Shown here: piece after piece, positions 27,801 through 36,476 of the stretch
Layout of the letters: each line of letters opens with the position of its first letter
How positions within the stretch are numbered: the first letter of the stretch is position 1
Source of the DNA: Clostridium sp. C2-6-12
GTDB lineage: Bacteria > Bacillota > Clostridia > Clostridiales > Clostridiaceae
Length of the DNA stretch: 64,000 nt
Assembly: GCF_009928485.1 (NCBI RefSeq)
Contig: NZ_JAABNP010000008.1
Location: forward strand, 100,827 to 164,826
Reading direction: 5' to 3'
Notes under the pieces: generated by a model
Databases searched by the model: none
What the model saw: the letters and a program-made list of their open reading frames with translations, nothing else
What the model was told of the DNA's origin: nothing
Made by a program: the position numbers and the translations under genes

Positions 27801-29677
27801 ATTTTTTCTAAATCTAAGCGTAAAATTTCATCTTTTTGGTACAATTTATATTCTGAAATTAAATTTATCAAGCTACCTCTCCCTTGTCCACTCGGTAGTA
27901 ACTGAATGTAAGGAATCAATTTTGCAAAAAAGCTATTGATTTCAAATGCATATAAGTTTGTTGTTTTGAGAAAATCATCAAGCCTACCGTTTTTAATTAT
28001 TGTTTGCCCATACTCACAAAAAAATTGGCTACAATATCTTGATTTAACTAAGCCTATTTCTGTTTGTTTTCTCCAATTTTGTGGCATTTTATCTGAAAAA
28101 ACTAACTCGTATAAGAATTTTTCGCGGTTATTTTCCGCAAATAATTTATTTGAAATCCAAATTTGATAACGCCTATAAATACACCTGCCAAAAGTTTCTA
28201 TCTCCTCAAAAAATTTATTATATTTACCTTTGCATTTATTAAATTCATTATCTAGATGTTGCTCAAAGCAAATATCTTCAAAAATATCGTATTTCAATCT
28301 AACAGTCTTTCCGTTGCTGACCAATATTCCTTTTGAAATTAGATTTTTTAATATTCTTGTATCGTATTCTGAGATGATTGCACCAAGCGAAAAATCCTTA
28401 GCTCTAGTAAAAACTATTGACTCAATGACTTTCTTAACCTCGTTCTCACCTAAACAGATTATATGCTGCCAAATATACTCTCTTAGCTGATTTTCATCAA
28501 AAATATTATCAATGTCTGTAATTTGTGAAACTATCAAATTTATATAAAATGGCGATTTCAGAAGTTCAGTATAGGAATTCATGTCCAACATTTTTTTAAT
28601 AATTGGATAGTTATTTGCAATCGCCAATTGTTCTGTTATCATTAATTCGGAGACTTCATATGAATAAATTGAATAATTACTCTCTATTTTCAAGAAAGCG
28701 TTTTTATCACTTGTACGGCATGAAGTGATTATTTTTGATGAAGGATATTTTTTTGCAGATTCATATAGAACGCATAATAGATCTAATTTAGTTCGGCTAT
28801 CAGCAATAAATTCAAGGGAATCAATAAAAAAAATAACTGGCTTGTCACCTAGATATTCAAGCGTTTGCCCAACATTAAACCCCCAAATGTTGTTTATGTC
28901 CGTTTCTTCAAGAAACCTTTCTGCCCTTGCATAAATTAGATTTACTTCTTCTTCAACAATCTTCTTACAAAGAACGGACTTGCCACTACCAGCTCCTCCT
29001 TGAATAGAAATATTATTATGATTAGCTGCTTTTATCTTAGAAATAAGTTCACTTCGATCTATTTCATATTCATTATTTATTTTACAATCTATATTACCTA
29101 ATCCTATGGTTTTGCTATTCTCAATAGCTTCTTGAAGTTTATATGCATTATCTTTAATACTCTCTATTTCCAGCTTAAGCAGTTCATATAAGGAAATTTG
29201 AAACTCCAGATTGTCTATTGCTTTTTGAAGAATATCCTTTGTTGTAATTAAGTCGCTTGCTTTAGTAAAGGAAATACTACCTATCTGGTTATTTCCTTTA
29301 TAGTCCTTTACTTTGTCCACACTCTCATTATTAAGCACGAAAAACTTTACATTTGTCAACGTGTTAATTTCAACTCGCTTTGAATCCCTAATGTTCTCAA
29401 GAGTTGTTTTTATCTTTGCAGGAATGTCCTTGGTCGTACTCACTTGAATGTAAATTTGCTTATCCGCTGAAATTAAATCAACGCAAGGATAAGTATATGT
29501 ATCAATATTTAAATTACTAAGCTTCTGACCAAAGTATAAACCTCCAACTTCAATTGCAAATAATTCAAACAATTTAGCAGCATCAAAAAGTCCGTTGATG
29601 TTAAGCAACTTGATTTTCTCTTCATAGGCAGAAATGTAATCTGCGATAAATTGAATTCGCTTATCAGATTCTTTCAA
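24896..29677 (-). CDS. Avs-like STAND NTPase with N-terminal SMEK/PD-(D/E)XK-like domain
   Basis: 1593 residues. Residues about 28-100 resemble the SMEK domain, a restriction-fold domain seen at the start of STAND defence proteins: YPCVDLIS with Asp67, then IYIQVSTTK. The NTPase has P-loop GGAGSGKS (227-234), Walker B VIFFIDSLEF (281-290) and IITSCRT (about 316-322). The remaining 1100 residues are helical repeat-like, probably the sensor arm. The plan (effector, STAND ATPase, large repeat sensor) is that of antiviral Avs proteins. The start is TTG at 29677 behind a GGGGGG site. A small upstream frame overlaps this start. Defence role is inferred. Confidence 0.72.
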   Translation of the reverse strand: MKESDKRIQFIADYISAYEEKIKLLNINGLFDAAKLFELFAIEVGGLYFGQKLSNLNIDTYTYPCVDLISADKQIYIQVSTTKDIPAKIKTTLENIRDSKRVEINTLTNVKFFVLNNESVDKVKDYKGNNQIGSISFTKASDLITTKDILQKAIDNLEFQISLYELLKLEIESIKDNAYKLQEAIENSKTIGLGNIDCKINNEYEIDRSELISKIKAANHNNISIQGGAGSGKSVLCKKIVEEEVNLIYARAERFLEETDINNIWGFNVGQTLEYLGDKPVIFFIDSLEFIADSRTKLDLLCVLYESAKKYPSSKIITSCRTSDKNAFLKIESNYSIYSYEVSELMITEQLAIANNYPIIKKMLDMNSYTELLKSPFYINLIVSQITDIDNIFDENQLREYIWQHIICLGENEVKKVIESIVFTRAKDFSLGAIISEYDTRILKNLISKGILVSNGKTVRLKYDIFEDICFEQHLDNEFNKCKGKYNKFFEEIETFGRCIYRRYQIWISNKLFAENNREKFLYELVFSDKMPQNWRKQTEIGLVKSRYCSQFFCEYGQTIIKNGRLDDFLKTTNLYAFEINSFFAKLIPYIQLLPSGQGRGSLINLISEYKLYQKDEILRLDLEKICSDYSKVQLYEKQTAENTCNILEHIIDKYIMECEEKKYYKLDDIVNGLLTPVYLMVEYSKEWIKEFWDRLKTYYNGDNRDKKRLAKDIIKDTLKFKHTKLAEHLPMELCNLAEMFWTYSPKNNHNQDNFYFYEMERDRDDISYQYGLSERAEEYEYGATRNDVIDNNFFYILFKKNFWTGLNWAINFVNKSVLDLAEKHEDDLPTYEINFIEDNVKKSYLGFTEMWLVTTQEDRMPMVISDLIYCLKEELRSVIENDAVVNKETAKFAENVKKLIYEKSNNIAFLTIIADIGMEFCEKLPGYALELTTNIDIILNDLTRLSLLIKNPALEILEKQIMMMMSMPFSLTDRYKKKDMKPYNLLDYVRASQIYYSEEVKGKCHKILDYLYSIVPNDKEHAISYLQIQKMDLRTSQAVNVNDTTIALCPTITGEAEKITIKNKEQRQPEKNISSLIEDCNKKISRKEFELKDCLDAIDLILKTSENCITPEVYGKVLIGFISIALNDKELDDDIRARFCEMWINGIKGYFSMNGLIFEYSCCWVLFSQVETNVADTIKKQIKKLILDLILYEGQNGVIKAIARYAKLYLRTNQQLSRAIFNTIIKFAEDEMDHQKFNAQYINKYRKEEDFIFIPNAHKKLLGVDSYIEKDKRKKYKSQKDEIIVEYLFNNAKLDLSNFDMDNYDITTVCYAINCGLSLDDNDFAMSVKKLLMAMINVWKINKKTYHSHDILGVYPLYEVMDFFQRELVANEIKTIAVLDILFTEVDFSIFTSETIKFYLDVFGSLLSEYFDSHSDKDKRANCEKIIYLLESKIVEIKEEKVRVELYKSLILSITTYGAGGDWSKCPSGYSYQDKQFLNVLFSKYGGFHLKEILTTIYKLHLDKLLPEILLSVRDAFKNAPRTNKYSCDVFAEIVREKKAIVLKMITKAFLDLSDRIKQDDDLTKAFEEILEMLVEISYEEAATILDEFRVH

Positions 29678-29793
29678 TCATATCCCCCCTCTAACTTCTT
29701 TGTATTGTCGCCGTCAGCCTTCTGCAATCCACACTTTAAATGCCCGCATAGTTCATATCCTAACGGCACATGTGATACCAATGCTTCATCAGT
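29674..29793 (-). pseudogene. C-terminal remnant of a gene coupled to the STAND NTPase
   Basis: A 39-codon open frame without a clear start reads ...VSHVPLGYELCGHLKCGLQK... and ends with TGA overlapping the TTG start of the NTPase gene (TTGA). The overlap and coding-like composition suggest the tail of a former upstream partner gene. From 29794 to 30237 I see no further coding sense. Confidence 0.35.
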
Positions 29794-30240
29794 TCACAAT
29801 AAAAACTAGGCTATTTCATTTCAACCGCTTCTTAACATTCTAATTATGACATAACTATCAATTTTACAAAATATTTTTCCTCCATAATAACCAATTTCCT
29901 TAATTTACTGGAGACTGTTGCTATAGCAACACGATATTTTTAACGTGCTTTTAGTAAATAAAAAATGACGTTTAAACCTGATGAATCATTTGAAATAAAA
30001 CATATATATTATAATTCTATATCTTTGGGAGATTTGTTTTAATAAAAAGCATTTTTTCCAACCTTTATCTAATATAACTTTTTTAAGAAATAATAATAAT
30101 AAAATTAATTCAATTTCTTATCTATAATTTTTATTAATCCTATATTATCCTCCAGGCTTTCGCTATCAGATAACTGTACCTTCTCATCTAATTAAAATTC
30201 ACCATTGGCAGAGGCAGAGCTACCCCATAACAATACAATA

Positions 30241-30314
30241 CACGACCACCTATAAGCAGCTATTCAAGCCACATACAAATGGTCGTGGTTCTCATGGTGG
30301 AGGCGAGCCGCAAC
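30241..30314 (-). repeat. Boundary repeat copy E
   Basis: Hairpin with arms CACGACCA/TGGTCGTG (30241-30288), almost identical in stem and loop to copy A 28 kb away, followed by ATGGTGGAGGCGAGCCGCAA (30293-30312). The box contains the reverse complement of CGCCTCCACCAT. It lies immediately past the mutS stop and reads as its terminator. Confidence 0.7.
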
Positions 30315-30324
30315 TAGCCTCCAA

Positions 30325-33138
30325 TTAATTATTCAACTTCTTAGCCTCAGCCACCAACCTATACAAAGTATTCATAGCCTCCATAGGATTTAACCCTAAA
30401 ATATCAACTTCGCTAACTTCCTTAAGAAAAGCTTCCTTTTCCATAAAAGCAAAATCCAACTGCATATTATTAGAAACGTCCTTATGCTTATGTTTCTTAT
30501 GAGTACTTTCTTCTTTAACTACAGCATTATCAAAGCTCTCATCCTCTAGCTTATTTTCAACCTTATTAGAAGAATCACTTTCAACCTTAATTTCCTCTAC
30601 AGTTTCATTAACTGTTTGATTTGCTATTTCTAAAGCCTTTTCAGAACCATATTCATCATTATTAGCAGAACCACTATCAACAGCCACTTCATCACTACTT
30701 CTAAATTCTCCATTAGTTACCTTATGAATATCAAAGCTATTTTCCCCTTCAATACTCAACAGTATTTCTCTAGCTCTTTCAATTACCTTTTCAGGAAGTC
30801 CAGCTAGCTTTGCAACTTCTATACCATAGGATTCATCTGCTCCGCCTTCTACTATTTTTCTTAGGAATATTACGCTGTCTTTCATTTTCTTAACTGCTAC
30901 AGAGTAGTTTTTAACTCTTGGAAGGATTCCTTCAAGTTTTACTAATTCATGATAATGTGTTGCAAATAGGGTTTTGCATCTTAAATTATCATTTCCTGTT
31001 ATATATTCTATTACAGACCAAGCTATTGAAAGTCCATCATAGGTTGAAGTTCCTCTTCCTACTTCATCTAATAGAACTAAGCTCTTTGAAGTAGCATTTT
31101 TTAATATGTTGGAAACCTCCCACATTTCTACCATGAAGGTTGATTTACCACCTGCTAAGTCATCTGAAGCTCCAATTCTTGTGAATATCTTATCGCAAAT
31201 TGAAATATTGGCTGAAGCTGCTGGTACAAAGGAACCTATTTGAGCCATTAAGGTAATAAGTGCCACCTGTCTCATATATGTAGATTTACCTGCCATATTA
31301 GGACCTGTTATAAGGAGTAATTCTTTATCTGTTTGATTTAACTTAGTATTGTTAGATACAAACTCACCTTTTCCTATTACCTTTTCAACAACTGGATGTC
31401 TTCCGTCTTGAATTTCAATTAAACCTTCTTCATTGATTTCTGGTTTAACATAGTCATTTTCAAGAGCTACTAAAGCTAAAGTAGATATTCCATCTAAATT
31501 AGAAATTATTCTAGCACTTTTCTTAAGCCTTGAAATTTCTTTTTCTATTGAATCACGTATTTCTACAAATAAACCATATTCTAAATTAATTAGTCTTTCT
31601 TCAGAGCCTAAGATCTTATCTTCCATTACCTTTAGCTCTTCTGTTATGTATCTTTCAGCATTTGCTAAAGTTTGTTTTCTTACATATCTTCCTTCAGGAA
31701 TAGAATTATAATTTGATTTTGTAATTTCTATATAATATCCAAAAACCTTGTTATAACCTACCTTTAAGGATTTGATTCCAGTAAATTCTCTTTCACGATT
31801 CTCTAGAGCTGCAATCCATTCCTTACCATGAAGCTTTGATTCCCTTAATTCATCTACTTCTGCATTATAGCCATCTTTAATTAAGTTTCCTTCTTTTATG
31901 CTTAAAGCTGGTTCTTCATTAATAGATGCTTCTAATAAACTTCTTACATCTTCTAATTCATCTAAATCTCCATAATATTCTTTTAAAAGGTCTGACGATG
32001 CATTTTTTAATAGTGCTTTAATTCCAGGAATTTTTTCTAAAGAAGCTTTAAGTGATAACATATCTTTTGCATTTACATTTTTATTAGATATTTTACCTAC
32101 AATTCTTTCTATATCATAAATTTCCTTTAAAGCTGTTCTTAAATCTTCATTAAAGCCTATAGAATTAAATAATTCATTAACTCCATTTAATCTTTTTTCT
32201 ATTTCTGATTTAATGATTAATGGTTCTTCTATCCATTTTCTTAGAGTTCTTCCTCCCATGGAAGTTGCACTTTTATCTAGCACCCATAAAAGAGATCCTT
32301 TTTTGCTTTTTTCTCTTATACTTTCAGTAAGTTCAAGGTTTCTTCTTGAATTACCATCTATAGTCATGAAGTTAACTATTTCATATTGTTCTAGTAAATT
32401 GATATTTGTTAAACTCATCATTTGAGTTTCATATATGTACTTAAGTAATACTGAACTTGCAAGTTCTCTTTCCTTAGTTAAACCTGCAACTTCTAAATAT
32501 GAAAATTGTTCTAATAATTCTTCCCTTGTAACAAAAAACTCAGAAAAGTTCTTTTTAGAAATAAATGCTCCTGTTGAACCTTTAATTTCTTCAATAAGAC
32601 TTTCACTCATATTTTCATCAACAAGGATTTCCTTAGGTGATACCTTTGAAATTTCATCTAATAAACTTATTTTAATATTAGCAAAAGAGGTAGTTTTAAA
32701 TTCTCCAGTACTTATATCTGAAATTGCTAAACCAATTTTATCATCATCTTCACAAATAGCCATTAAATAAGTATTGTCATTTTCAAGAGAATTATTATCT
32801 ACAAAAGTACCAGGTGTAATTATTTTTACAACCCCTCTTTTTACAATTCCCTTAGCTTCTTTAGGATCTTCAAGCTGCTCACAAATTGCAACCTTATAGC
32901 CTTTGCTAACAAGCCTTGGAACATAAGCTGCTGCTGCATGATGTGGAATACCACACATAGGAGCTCTTTCTTCAAGTCCACAGTTTTTCCCTGTAAGCAC
33001 TAATTCAAGTTCACGAGATACAGTAACTGCATCGTCAAAAAACATTTCATAAAAATCGCCTAATCTATAGAATAGAATACAATCGCTGTATTCCTCCTTT
33101 GTTTTCATATACTCAACCATCATTGGCGTTAAAGCCAT
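30325..33138 (-). CDS. mutS: DNA mismatch repair protein MutS
   Basis: 937-residue MutS1. The N-terminal mismatch-recognition domain has [15 protein letters not shown], with the Phe-X-Glu intercalating motif. The C-terminal ABC ATPase has Walker [10 protein letters not shown] and Walker [14 protein letters not shown]. It recognises mispairs and recruits MutL. The region after the ATPase is longer than usual: an acidic linker of roughly 90 residues ([18 protein letters not shown]) comes before the conserved C-terminal tail. In many clostridia mutL follows directly; here the stop is followed at once by a boundary repeat and then the STAND NTPase gene. Confidence 0.96.
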   Translation of the reverse strand: MALTPMMVEYMKTKEEYSDCILFYRLGDFYEMFFDDAVTVSRELELVLTGKNCGLEERAPMCGIPHHAAAAYVPRLVSKGYKVAICEQLEDPKEAKGIVKRGVVKIITPGTFVDNNSLENDNTYLMAICEDDDKIGLAISDISTGEFKTTSFANIKISLLDEISKVSPKEILVDENMSESLIEEIKGSTGAFISKKNFSEFFVTREELLEQFSYLEVAGLTKERELASSVLLKYIYETQMMSLTNINLLEQYEIVNFMTIDGNSRRNLELTESIREKSKKGSLLWVLDKSATSMGGRTLRKWIEEPLIIKSEIEKRLNGVNELFNSIGFNEDLRTALKEIYDIERIVGKISNKNVNAKDMLSLKASLEKIPGIKALLKNASSDLLKEYYGDLDELEDVRSLLEASINEEPALSIKEGNLIKDGYNAEVDELRESKLHGKEWIAALENREREFTGIKSLKVGYNKVFGYYIEITKSNYNSIPEGRYVRKQTLANAERYITEELKVMEDKILGSEERLINLEYGLFVEIRDSIEKEISRLKKSARIISNLDGISTLALVALENDYVKPEINEEGLIEIQDGRHPVVEKVIGKGEFVSNNTKLNQTDKELLLITGPNMAGKSTYMRQVALITLMAQIGSFVPAASANISICDKIFTRIGASDDLAGGKSTFMVEMWEVSNILKNATSKSLVLLDEVGRGTSTYDGLSIAWSVIEYITGNDNLRCKTLFATHYHELVKLEGILPRVKNYSVAVKKMKDSVIFLRKIVEGGADESYGIEVAKLAGLPEKVIERAREILLSIEGENSFDIHKVTNGEFRSSDEVAVDSGSANNDEYGSEKALEIANQTVNETVEEIKVESDSSNKVENKLEDESFDNAVVKEESTHKKHKHKDVSNNMQLDFAFMEKEAFLKEVSEVDILGLNPMEAMNTLYRLVAEAKKLNN

Positions 33139-33222
33139 AGTAATTTCCTCCTTAATAACGTACGTTTATTTCTGCTGTTGTAACTTTTATATAATATATT
33201 AACTATTAGAAATATCTAAGCA

Positions 33223-33753
33223 CTAATGAAATTCATAAATTTGAATTTGTACAAAAGAATTTAAATTATCCCAAATAAGTTTTTCTGAATTTGATTGGGT
33301 GCCACCAAAATAATCAATAAAATCTTTATAATGCGTTGCACCAAGTTTTTCATATAAAATTTTTGCGTTTGAGTTTCCTTTTACAATGCAAATACTCATA
33401 CATTTATAGCCTTGGCTATAAGCATAATGACCTACTGTATTGATTAATTTTGTTCCAATACCTTTTCCTCTCGAAGCTTCAGAAACATGTAAAGAATCTA
33501 AATATAAACAAGACTCTATTTCGTCATCTTCTTTACAGGCAGAGAAACCAAGAAATTTTTCATCTTCATACGCAACAAAAATCATATGTCTTTCTTTTTT
33601 TAGATACTCTTGCCATTTTTGTATTCCATCACTAACCTTTAAACTATTTAAAAATTCATTCGAAAGCAATCCCCTGTATGTTTTCTTCCAATTTTCAATA
33701 TATAAATTAGCAATCAATTCTATGTCAGAATCATTTGCCTTTCTAATGACCAT
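33223..33753 (-). CDS. GNAT-family N-acetyltransferase
   Basis: 176 residues. The acetyl-CoA binding loop is SRGKGIGTKLI (motif A, about residue 95), preceded by the beta strand LYLDSLHV and followed by NSNAKILYEKLGA. The N-terminus ANLYIENWKKTYRGLL is typical of the RimI-like/amine acetyltransferase group. The substrate is unknown. It lies upstream of mutS on the same strand with an 84-nt gap, so they may share transcripts. A tandem hairpin repeat lies upstream. Confidence 0.88.
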   Translation of the reverse strand: MVIRKANDSDIELIANLYIENWKKTYRGLLSNEFLNSLKVSDGIQKWQEYLKKERHMIFVAYEDEKFLGFSACKEDDEIESCLYLDSLHVSEASRGKGIGTKLINTVGHYAYSQGYKCMSICIVKGNSNAKILYEKLGATHYKDFIDYFGGTQSNSEKLIWDNLNSFVQIQIYEFH

Positions 33754-33788
33754 TTTGAAACCACCTTTCAGCTGCTCTTTTTATTAGT

Positions 33789-33870
33789 GGAAAGTCCGTA
33801 TTGTGGCATAGCCACTCTTTATATATGTGATAAGTCCCATATTGCAGAATAGCTGCTCTTCATAAATGTG
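33789..33870. repeat. Intergenic tandem hairpin repeat, locus 1
   Basis: Two units: GTCCGTATTGTGGCATAGCC..CTCTTTATATATGTGATAA and CCCATATTGCAGAATAGCTGC..TCTTCATAAATGTG. The cores GTGGCATAGCCAC and GCAG.ATAGCTGC are palindromes followed by CTCTT, as in tiny terminators. Related pairs occur at 43375 and 59195. Confidence 0.65.
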
Positions 33871-33944
33871 TATATTCTTAAGAATATTAGAATATCTATT
33901 CTAAACCATATTACCATATATATGGTACAGAATAAGCGCCAAAA

Positions 33945-34140
33945 ATGCGGCTTTAAGCACTATCTCTATAAAATCAACTAGCCTGTTGTCCTTTTATTTT
34001 AATATACGCATTATTTATTCTGAGGACTTTTGTCCCTCTATAACTGTTAACTGAGTTTATCCCCAGAACAATTATAACAATTATTCCAGGGATTTTCATT
34101 ATTTTTATTTAGATTAATGGCTATGTATTAATATAATGTT
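33945..34140 (+). repeat. Flanking non-coding repeat, left copy
   Basis: This stretch (AAAATGCGGCTTTAAG, ACTAGCCTGTTGT, a hairpin ATCCCC..GGGAT, then ATTATTTTTATTTAGATTAA and GGCTATGTATTAA) has the same ordered blocks as 35545-35690 beyond the sugar-binding protein gene. The hairpin could be a terminator of a lost plus-strand gene. Confidence 0.6.
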
Positions 34141-34383
34141 TAAATATAGCCTTAAAATTACTCGCGGTATTGTCCGCTTATTACTCGATATAAGAAGATT
34201 GTGTATATAAATTAGGTGTGTGTGGTATCAAATTTCCTAATAAAAATCCACCTAAATACTTGGGGATAAAATTTTACAAAATGAAACATTTTCCATTTTC
34301 TTTTGATAAGAATAAATTTTAAATCAAACGATAAATCTAATACTAAATATTTATATTTCAAAAAATATATATGGAGGATTATA

Positions 34384-35424
34384 ATGAAAATATTTAAAAC
34401 AATACTAGCTATAATTATATTAACCACCTTATCAATAAATACTCTTCATAATACTATATATGCTAGAGCACAAATAATTTCAGTGAAACCAGTTAAAACA
34501 GCTGTAATATTATTTAGTTTTGATGATCCTTATATTTCTTTAGTTCGTAAAAGCTTAGAAGAAATTCAAAATAAAAATGAAAGTCAGATTAACTTTACCT
34601 TTTATGATGGTCAAAGAAATCAAGATATACAAAACACACTCATAGATTCTGTTCTACAAAGTGATTATGATCTTTTATTTTTAAATTTGGTTAATTTAGA
34701 TAATAATACAGTATCATCAGTTATAGATAAAACTAAACAAAAAAATACTCCAATAATTTTATTTAATACTGTACCTTTTGATACTGAGCCGATTAAATCT
34801 TTTAACAAATCTGTAGTAATATCAACAGATTCTAAACAATCCGGTGTTCTACAGGGAGATCTTATTGTTAACGAATGGAATTCTAACAAAAAATCTATAG
34901 ACCTTAATAGCGATAATATCTTTCAATATATTATGTTTAAAGGACCAGAAAATATAACTGTAACAATTGATAGAAGTTTATATTCTATCTCAACTATCAA
35001 TAATTCAGGAATAAAAACACAAGAAATTCTATCAAAATCTTGTTCTTGGGATGAAAAATGTGCTGAAGATTCGATGAGCTTATTATTTTTAAGATATAAT
35101 GGTAAATTTGATGCGATAATTTCAAACAATGATGCTATGGCAATAGGAGTTATAAAAGCATTGCAAAAATATGGATACAACAAAGGAGATAAATCAAAAA
35201 ATATTCCTATTTTCGGAATTGATGGAATACCTGAAGCTATAGATTTAATTAATAAAGGTATTATGACTGGGACTGTTTTTCAAGATTCTAATGAAATAGC
35301 TGAAGCTCTTTATGCCATTGGAATGAATTTAGCTCATAATCGGAATCCTCTTGAAAACACAAATTATAAATTTGATGAAACAGGAGTTACAGTACAAATG
35401 CCTTATCATGAATATAAAAGATAA
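34384..35424 (+). CDS. Periplasmic-type sugar-binding protein (MglB-like), orphan
   Basis: 346 residues. Residues 1-28 form a signal peptide without a lipobox. The rest follows the type I periplasmic binding fold of galactose/glucose-binding proteins: VILFSFDDPYISLVRKSLEE, IDSVLQSDYDLLFLNLV, VISTDSKQSG, DAIISNNDAMAIGVIKALQ, and PIFGIDGIPEAIDLI. No ABC ATPase or permease is nearby, so it may feed a transporter elsewhere or serve as a chemosensor for a sugar. GGAGG precedes the ATG at 34384. Related repeats flank the gene. Confidence 0.85.
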   Translation: MKIFKTILAIIILTTLSINTLHNTIYARAQIISVKPVKTAVILFSFDDPYISLVRKSLEEIQNKNESQINFTFYDGQRNQDIQNTLIDSVLQSDYDLLFLNLVNLDNNTVSSVIDKTKQKNTPIILFNTVPFDTEPIKSFNKSVVISTDSKQSGVLQGDLIVNEWNSNKKSIDLNSDNIFQYIMFKGPENITVTIDRSLYSISTINNSGIKTQEILSKSCSWDEKCAEDSMSLLFLRYNGKFDAIISNNDAMAIGVIKALQKYGYNKGDKSKNIPIFGIDGIPEAIDLINKGIMTGTVFQDSNEIAEALYAIGMNLAHNRNPLENTNYKFDETGVTVQMPYHEYKR

Positions 35425-35544
35425 TCAAGGATAAATTAGAGTAAACTATAACATTACCCTTCCCGATGCTGGGATGTGCATGGACACGATTCAAAACGTC
35501 TCTACATTTCGGAACTCTTCTGAATTTAAAAACTTTTACCACAA

Positions 35545-35690
35545 AAATGCAGCTTTAAGTAATATCTACTTAAATCTAACTAGCACAATTTGTTGAATCA
35601 TCCAAATAACTCCCCATAATAATTATGTAAATTATTATGGGGAGTTTAATTATTTTTATTTAAATTAAAGGTTATATATTAACTCAACTG
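35545..35690 (+). repeat. Flanking non-coding repeat, right copy
   Basis: Same ordered blocks as 33945-34140: AAAATGCAGCTTTAAG, ACTAGCACAATTTGTTG, a hairpin, then ATTATTTTTATTTAAATTAA and GGTTATATATTAA. The copies differ by substitutions and small indels. Confidence 0.6.
35608..35646 (+). terminator. Terminator after the sugar-binding protein gene
   Basis: Perfect 17-bp inverted repeat AACTCCCCATAATAATT/AATTATTATGGGGAGTT followed by TAATTATTTTTATTT. Confidence 0.8.
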
Positions 35691-35711
35691 CACAATATGC
35701 TTATAGTGGGT

Positions 35712-35745
35712 ATTATAGGTGGACAATCCCACCTATAATTTTTTA
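35712..35745 (+). terminator. Second strong hairpin terminator
   Basis: Perfect arms ATTATAGGTGG and CCACCTATAAT followed by TTTTTT on the plus strand. It could end read-through from the left or, in reverse, protect the gene remnant at 35781. Confidence 0.75.
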
Positions 35746-35780
35746 GACTATATTTTAACACTATATTAAAACATAGCCTA

Positions 35781-36281
35781 TTAATTAAATTTAATCATGT
35801 AATTATTAAATTCATTTGAGGAATCTACTAATATAAAATTACAATTACTTAGTACCTCATTTGACCCTACATTCGTTTTTAAAACTTTTGTTGCTGTTAT
35901 TCCATTACAGTTAGGATATTTTGAAGCCCAATCTATTAATAAAAATAATGCCTCAGTCATAAATCCTTTCCTCCTATAATTATGAGATATACTATACCCA
36001 ACTTCAATATATCCTTTTTCGTCTGGAATTCCTTTAAATCCTATAAACCCTATTCCATTTCCATTCGCCTTATTAATAATTAGCCAATATGTATAACACA
36101 CATGAATATATTCGCTCACCCTTTGCATTTTCTCTATTTTTTTTGATATTGCTACTTTAACAAAATCATATATTGCTCTGGTTCAATACGAGTTTCAACG
36201 TCATCAATTTTATCATTATAAATATATACTAGTTCATTAAAAGATAAAGGTTTTAACAATAATCTTTCTGATTCCAACATT
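35781..36281 (-). pseudogene. GNAT acetyltransferase (RimJ-like) with a frameshift
   Basis: A strong GGAGG site precedes ATG at 36281 (MLESERLLLKPLSFNELVYI). That frame stops after YMILLK, while the rest of the acetyltransferase continues one frame over (VKVAISKKIEKMQRV, then GYSISHNYRRKGFMTEALF with the acetyl-CoA loop). The break is near 36168-36176 and one added A would restore the frame. The downstream part alone (115 codons from 36128) lacks the N-terminal strand, so the gene is probably dead unless this is a sequencing error. Confidence 0.75.
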
Positions 36282-36476
36282 CGCTTTCCTCCTAAAATCT
36301 CCTCATTTATATATCTTATATATTATAAAATAATTTACCATCACTAATTAATGATAGCACAAATTGTAAATACTGTATTATTTAATTTGCAACAATTTTC
36401 TATTTATTTTTAATAATATATAAATAAAGAAGAATGCGAATTGGTGTCATTAAGGATTTTACTTATAACGCTAAGC

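Noticed and set aside
30203..30235. A possible sixth boundary box (CATTGGCAGAGGCAGAGCTA) just before copy E
   Set aside because: Only GAGGC and flanking bases match and the closing arm is missing. Too weak to claim.
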